This document shows positions 60,501 to 64,000 of a DNA stretch of 64,000 bases, piece by piece. The notes below the pieces were generated by a model. The model had not been told where the DNA came from. It was given only the letters and a program-made list of their open reading frames with translations, and made no database searches. The translations under genes and the position numbers were made by a program. The DNA comes from Mytilus trossulus. Taxonomy: Eukaryota > Mollusca > Bivalvia > Mytilida > Mytilidae. The DNA is taken from the NCBI RefSeq assembly GCF_036588685.1, contig NC_086382.1:5555001-5619000 (forward strand), read 5' to 3'. Position 1 is the stretch's first letter. Each line of letters opens with the position of its first letter.

Positions 60501-63500
60501 TTATCTAAGTAATAAATTTTACCTCAGTGAAATGAAAATCATGTATGTTAAAGAAGACACAAGTTGTCTCCCTTATCATATATTTATGTAAATATATCAC
60601 ATATTATTTGTTTCAGGATTTTAGCTTATCTAGGTTTGACATTCTGTCTGATATTTCCAATCCTCTAGTGTTATCCATGTGATGCTCACTAACAATGCTA
60701 ACACTACTTTTCTTTAATTTTATTACATATCTAGTTTAAAAAGTTATTTTTGAAAATCATATAAAATCCTTGTTATTTTTTCGTTGTTTTTAAAAGAAAA
60801 AGTTGCCATTGGCAGGATACTTGACACTGACCTCTTCCATTTCTAAGTCAATACACCAGATGACAAGATAATTAGCTGATTCTTCACACACTAACTCTGG
60901 ATTATCTCTATGTAACAGACAGAGAGGGGAGATAACTTAGATGGGGAACAGATACTTACTTCTTCCATTTCTAAGTCAATACACCAGATGACAAGATAAT
61001 TAGCTGATTCTTCACACACTAACTCTGGATTATCTCTATGTAACAGACAGAGAGGGGAGATAACTTAGATGGGGAACACATACTGACCTCTTCCATTTCT
61101 AAATCAATACACCAGATGACGAGATAATTAGCTGATTCTTCACACACTAACTCTGGATTATCTCTATGTAACAGACAGGGAGGGGAGATAACTTAGATGG
61201 GGAACAGATACTTACTTCTTCCATTTCTAAATCAATACACCAGATGACAAGATAATTAGCTGATTATTCACACACTAACTCTGGATTATCTCTATGTAAC
61301 AGACAGGGAGGGGAGATAACTTAGATGGGGAACACATACTGACCTCTTCCATTTCTAAGTCAATACACCAGATGACAAGATAATTAGCTGATTCTTCACA
61401 CACTAACTCTGGATTATCTCTATGTAACAGACAGGGAGGGGAGATAACTTAGATGGGGAACACATACTGACCTCTTCCATTTCTAAGTCAATACACCAGA
61501 TGACAAGATAATTAGCTGATTCTTCACACACTAACTCTGGATTATCTCTATGTAACAGACAGGGAGGGGAGATAACTTAGATGGGGAACACATACTGACC
61601 TCTTCCATTTCTAAGTCAATACACCAGATGACAAGATAATTAGCTGATTCTTCACAAACTAACTCTGGATTATCTGTATGTAACAGACAGGGAGGGGAGA
61701 TAACTTAGATGGGGAACAGATACTGACCTCTTCCATTTCTAAATCAATACACCAGATGACAAGATAATTAGCCGATTCTTCACACACTAACTCTGGATTA
61801 TCTGTATGTAACAGACAGGGAGGGGAGATAACTTAGATGGGGAACACATACTGACCTCTTCCATTTCTAAATCAATACACCAGATGACGAGATAATTAGC
61901 TGATTCTTCACACACTAACTCTGGATTATCTGTATGTAACAGACAGGGAGGGGAGATAACTTAGATGGGGAACACATACTGACCTCTTCCATTTCTAAAT
62001 CAATACACCAGATGACGAGATAATTAGCTGATTCTTCACACACTAACTCTGGATTATCTGTATGTAACAGACAGGGAGGGGAGATAACTTAGATGGGGAA
62101 CACATACTGACCTCTTCCATTTCTAAGTCAATACACCAGATGACGAGATAATTAGCTGATTCTTCACACACTAACTCTGGATTATCTCTATGTAACAGAC
62201 AGAGAGGGGAGATAACTTAGATGGGGAACAGATACTGACCTCTTCCATTTCTAAATCAATACACCAGATGACGAGATAATTAGCCGATTCTTCACACACT
62301 AACTCTGGATTATCTCTATGTAACAGACAGGGAGGGGAGATAACTTAGATGGGGAACACATACTGACCTCTTCCATTTCTAAATCAATACACCAGATGAC
62401 GAGATAATTAGCTGATTCTTCACACACTAACTCTGGATTATCTGTATGTAACAGACAGGGAGGGGAGATAACTTAGATGGGGAACACATACTGACCTCTT
62501 CCATTTCTAAGTCAATACACCAGATGACGAGATAATTAGCTGATTCTTCACACACTAACTCTGGATTATCTCTATGTAACAGACAGGGAGGGGAGATAAC
62601 TTAGATGGGGAACACATACTGACCTCTTCCATTTCTAAGTCAATACACCAGATGACGAGATAATTAGCTGATTCTTCACACACTAACTCTGGATTATCTG
62701 TATGTAACAGACAGGGAGGGGAGATAACTTAGATGGGGAACACATACTGACCTCTTCCATTTCTAAGTCAATACACCAGATGACAAGATAATTAGCTGAT
62801 TCTTCACACACTAACTCTGGATTATCTCTATGTAACAGACAGGGAGGGGAGATAACTTAGATGGGGAACACATACTGACCTCTTCCATTTCTAAATCAAT
62901 ACACCAGATGACGAGATAATTAGCTGATTCTTCACACACTAACTCTGGATTATCTGTATGTAACAGACAGGGAGGGGAGATAACTTAGATGGTGAACACA
63001 CACTAACCTCTTCCATTTCTAAATCAATACACCAGATGACGAGATAATTAGCTGATTCTTCACACACTAACTCTGGATTATCTGTATGTAACAGACAGGG
63101 AGGGGAGATAACTTAGATGGGGAACACATACTGACCTCTTCCATTTCTAAGTCAATACACCAGATAACAAGATAATTAGCTGATTCTTCACACACTAACT
63201 CTGGATTATCTGTATGTAACAGACAGGGAGGGGAGATAACTTAGATGGTGAACACACACTAACCTCTTCCATTTCTAAATCAATACACCAGATGACGAGA
63301 TAATTAGCTGATTCTTCACACACTAACTCTGGATTATCTGTATGTAACAGACAGGGAGGGGAGATAACTTAGATGGTGAACACACACTAACCTCTTCCAT
63401 TTCTAAATCAATACACCAGATGACGAGATAATTAGCTGATTCTTCACACACTAACTCTGGATTATCTGTATGTAACAGACAGGGAGGGGAGATAACTTAG

Positions 63501-63977
63501 ATGGGGAACACATACTGACCTCTTCCATTTCTAAATCAATACACCAGATGACGAGATAATTAGCCGATTCTTCACACACTAACTCTGGATTATCTGTATG
63601 TAACAGACAGGGAGGGGAGATAACTTAGATGGGGAACACATACTGACCTCTTCCATTTCTAAGTCAATACACCAGATGACGAGATAATTAGCTGATTCTT
63701 CACACACTAACTCTGGATTATCTGTATGTAACAGACAGGGAGGGGAGATAACTTAGATGGGGAACACATACTGACCTCTTCCATTTCTAAGTCAATACAC
63801 CAGATGACGAGATAATTAGCTGATTCTTCACACACTAACTCTGGATTATCTGTATGTAACAGACAGGGAGGGGAGATAACTTAGATGGGGAACACATACT
63901 GACCTCTTCCATTTCTAAGTCAATACACCAGATGACGAGATAATTAGCTGATTCTTCACACACTAACTCTGGATTAT
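57502..63977 (-). CDS. CDC37: HSP90 co-chaperone CDC37, C-terminal two thirds, 5' end outside the window
   Basis: CDC37 loads protein kinases onto HSP90 in the cytosol. Exons from 3' to 5' are 57502-57798, 58759-58827, 59878-59998, 60364-60479 and one of 25 copies of a 74-bp exon starting at 60832-60905. Splice sites and phases fit throughout. Diagnostic residues are NPELVCEESANYLVIWCIDL in the repeated exon, LMSHVAHQ and FILELAKSMDIHPRGC in the next, QYMEAFNSELDAFKERV, RLGPGGLDPVEVFESLP, and YHIKRCVDSGLWVP in the last. The LM of LMSHVAHQ corresponds to the human HSP90-contact region. The acidic tail is longer than in human CDC37 and ends in EEVD. The N-terminal kinase-binding exons lie beyond 64000. 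Introns carry bivalve repeats (57870-58045, about 59000-59280). Confidence 0.93.
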
Positions 63978-64000
63978 CTCTATGTAACAGACAGGGAGGG
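60832..64000 (-). repeat. Tandem array of a CDC37 coding exon, 128-bp unit, 25 copies in window
   Basis: The phrase 'cttccatttctaa' recurs at 60834 and then every 128 bp exactly, to 63906. The array continues past the window edge. On the minus strand each unit is one 74-bp exon plus a 54-bp intron with a C/T-rich tract and AG acceptor. Donors are GTCAGT in 20 copies, GTAAGT in two (starting at 60962 and 61218) and GTTAGT in three (63010, 63266, 63394). The acceptor is TAGAG in 11 copies and TACAG in 14, and the AG common to both sets the exon start. The exon enters in phase 1 and leaves in phase 0. Copies differ at few sites. Confidence 0.95.

Noticed and set aside
60832..64000. CRISPR-like array (regular direct repeats)
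   Set aside because: The whole 128-bp unit is repeated with no unique spacers, it contains a eukaryotic coding exon with splice sites, and the genome is metazoan.

Overview
The window is AT-rich, intron-bearing metazoan DNA, most likely from a mytilid mussel. The reasons are several dispersed repeats I recall as abundant in Mytilus-type genomes, a B-box/TRIM-like family with NHL-type propellers in single large exons, a secreted C-type lectin with a ShKT module, and a CDC37 gene of animal type. The species assignment rests on recalled repeat families, not on a search.

Layout. 1-6.5 kb is almost entirely repeats: a bivalve-type direct repeat with tandem cores, a decayed minus-strand LINE reverse transcriptase, and an element with AACCGG/CCGGTT ends and a ~166-bp tandem core. 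6.96-8.63 kb is a B-box/TRIM-like gene broken by one frameshift in a T run. 10.06-18.26 kb is a complete but decayed BEL/Pao LTR retrotransposon. Its two LTRs and TGAAC target duplications can be read directly. Its 5' LTR carries a nested LINE end and its 3' LTR a SINE-like insert. 18.3-24.7 kb is repeats, including a ~418-bp tandem duplication. 24.8-26.3 kb (minus) is a second B-box/NHL gene.

30.1-35.3 kb (minus) holds a five-exon gene reconstructed from splice sites and phase. It encodes a signal peptide, a TSP1-like module, a ShKT-like module and a C-type lectin domain (289 residues, 870 coding bases). Upstream of it a ~1.4 kb segment is duplicated (38.0-39.4 and 39.6-43.6 kb). Each copy holds a 49-bp signal-peptide first exon with a phase-1 donor. 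The second copy carries two insertions, one with exact boundaries because the other copy shows the empty site.

44.18-44.95 kb is a TA-flanked inverted-repeat element whose core is an array of about 29 GATATC palindromes. 45.7-48.2 kb is a 5'-truncated LINE interrupted by a tandem-core element. 50.4-52.1 kb is a third, intact B-box/NHL gene. 54.7-55.8 kb is a tRNA-derived SINE-like unit repeated exactly every 440 bp.

57.5-64 kb (minus) is the 3' part of CDC37, the HSP90 co-chaperone for kinases. One of its coding exons has been amplified into a 128-bp tandem array of 25 copies that runs off the window edge. Each copy keeps its splice sites, and nearly all coding differences between copies are synonymous. 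The exon is asymmetric in phase, so a productive mRNA can use only one copy. The predicted protein also ends in EEVD, the motif by which HSP70 and HSP90 recruit TPR proteins. The exon array is the most unusual thing in the window.
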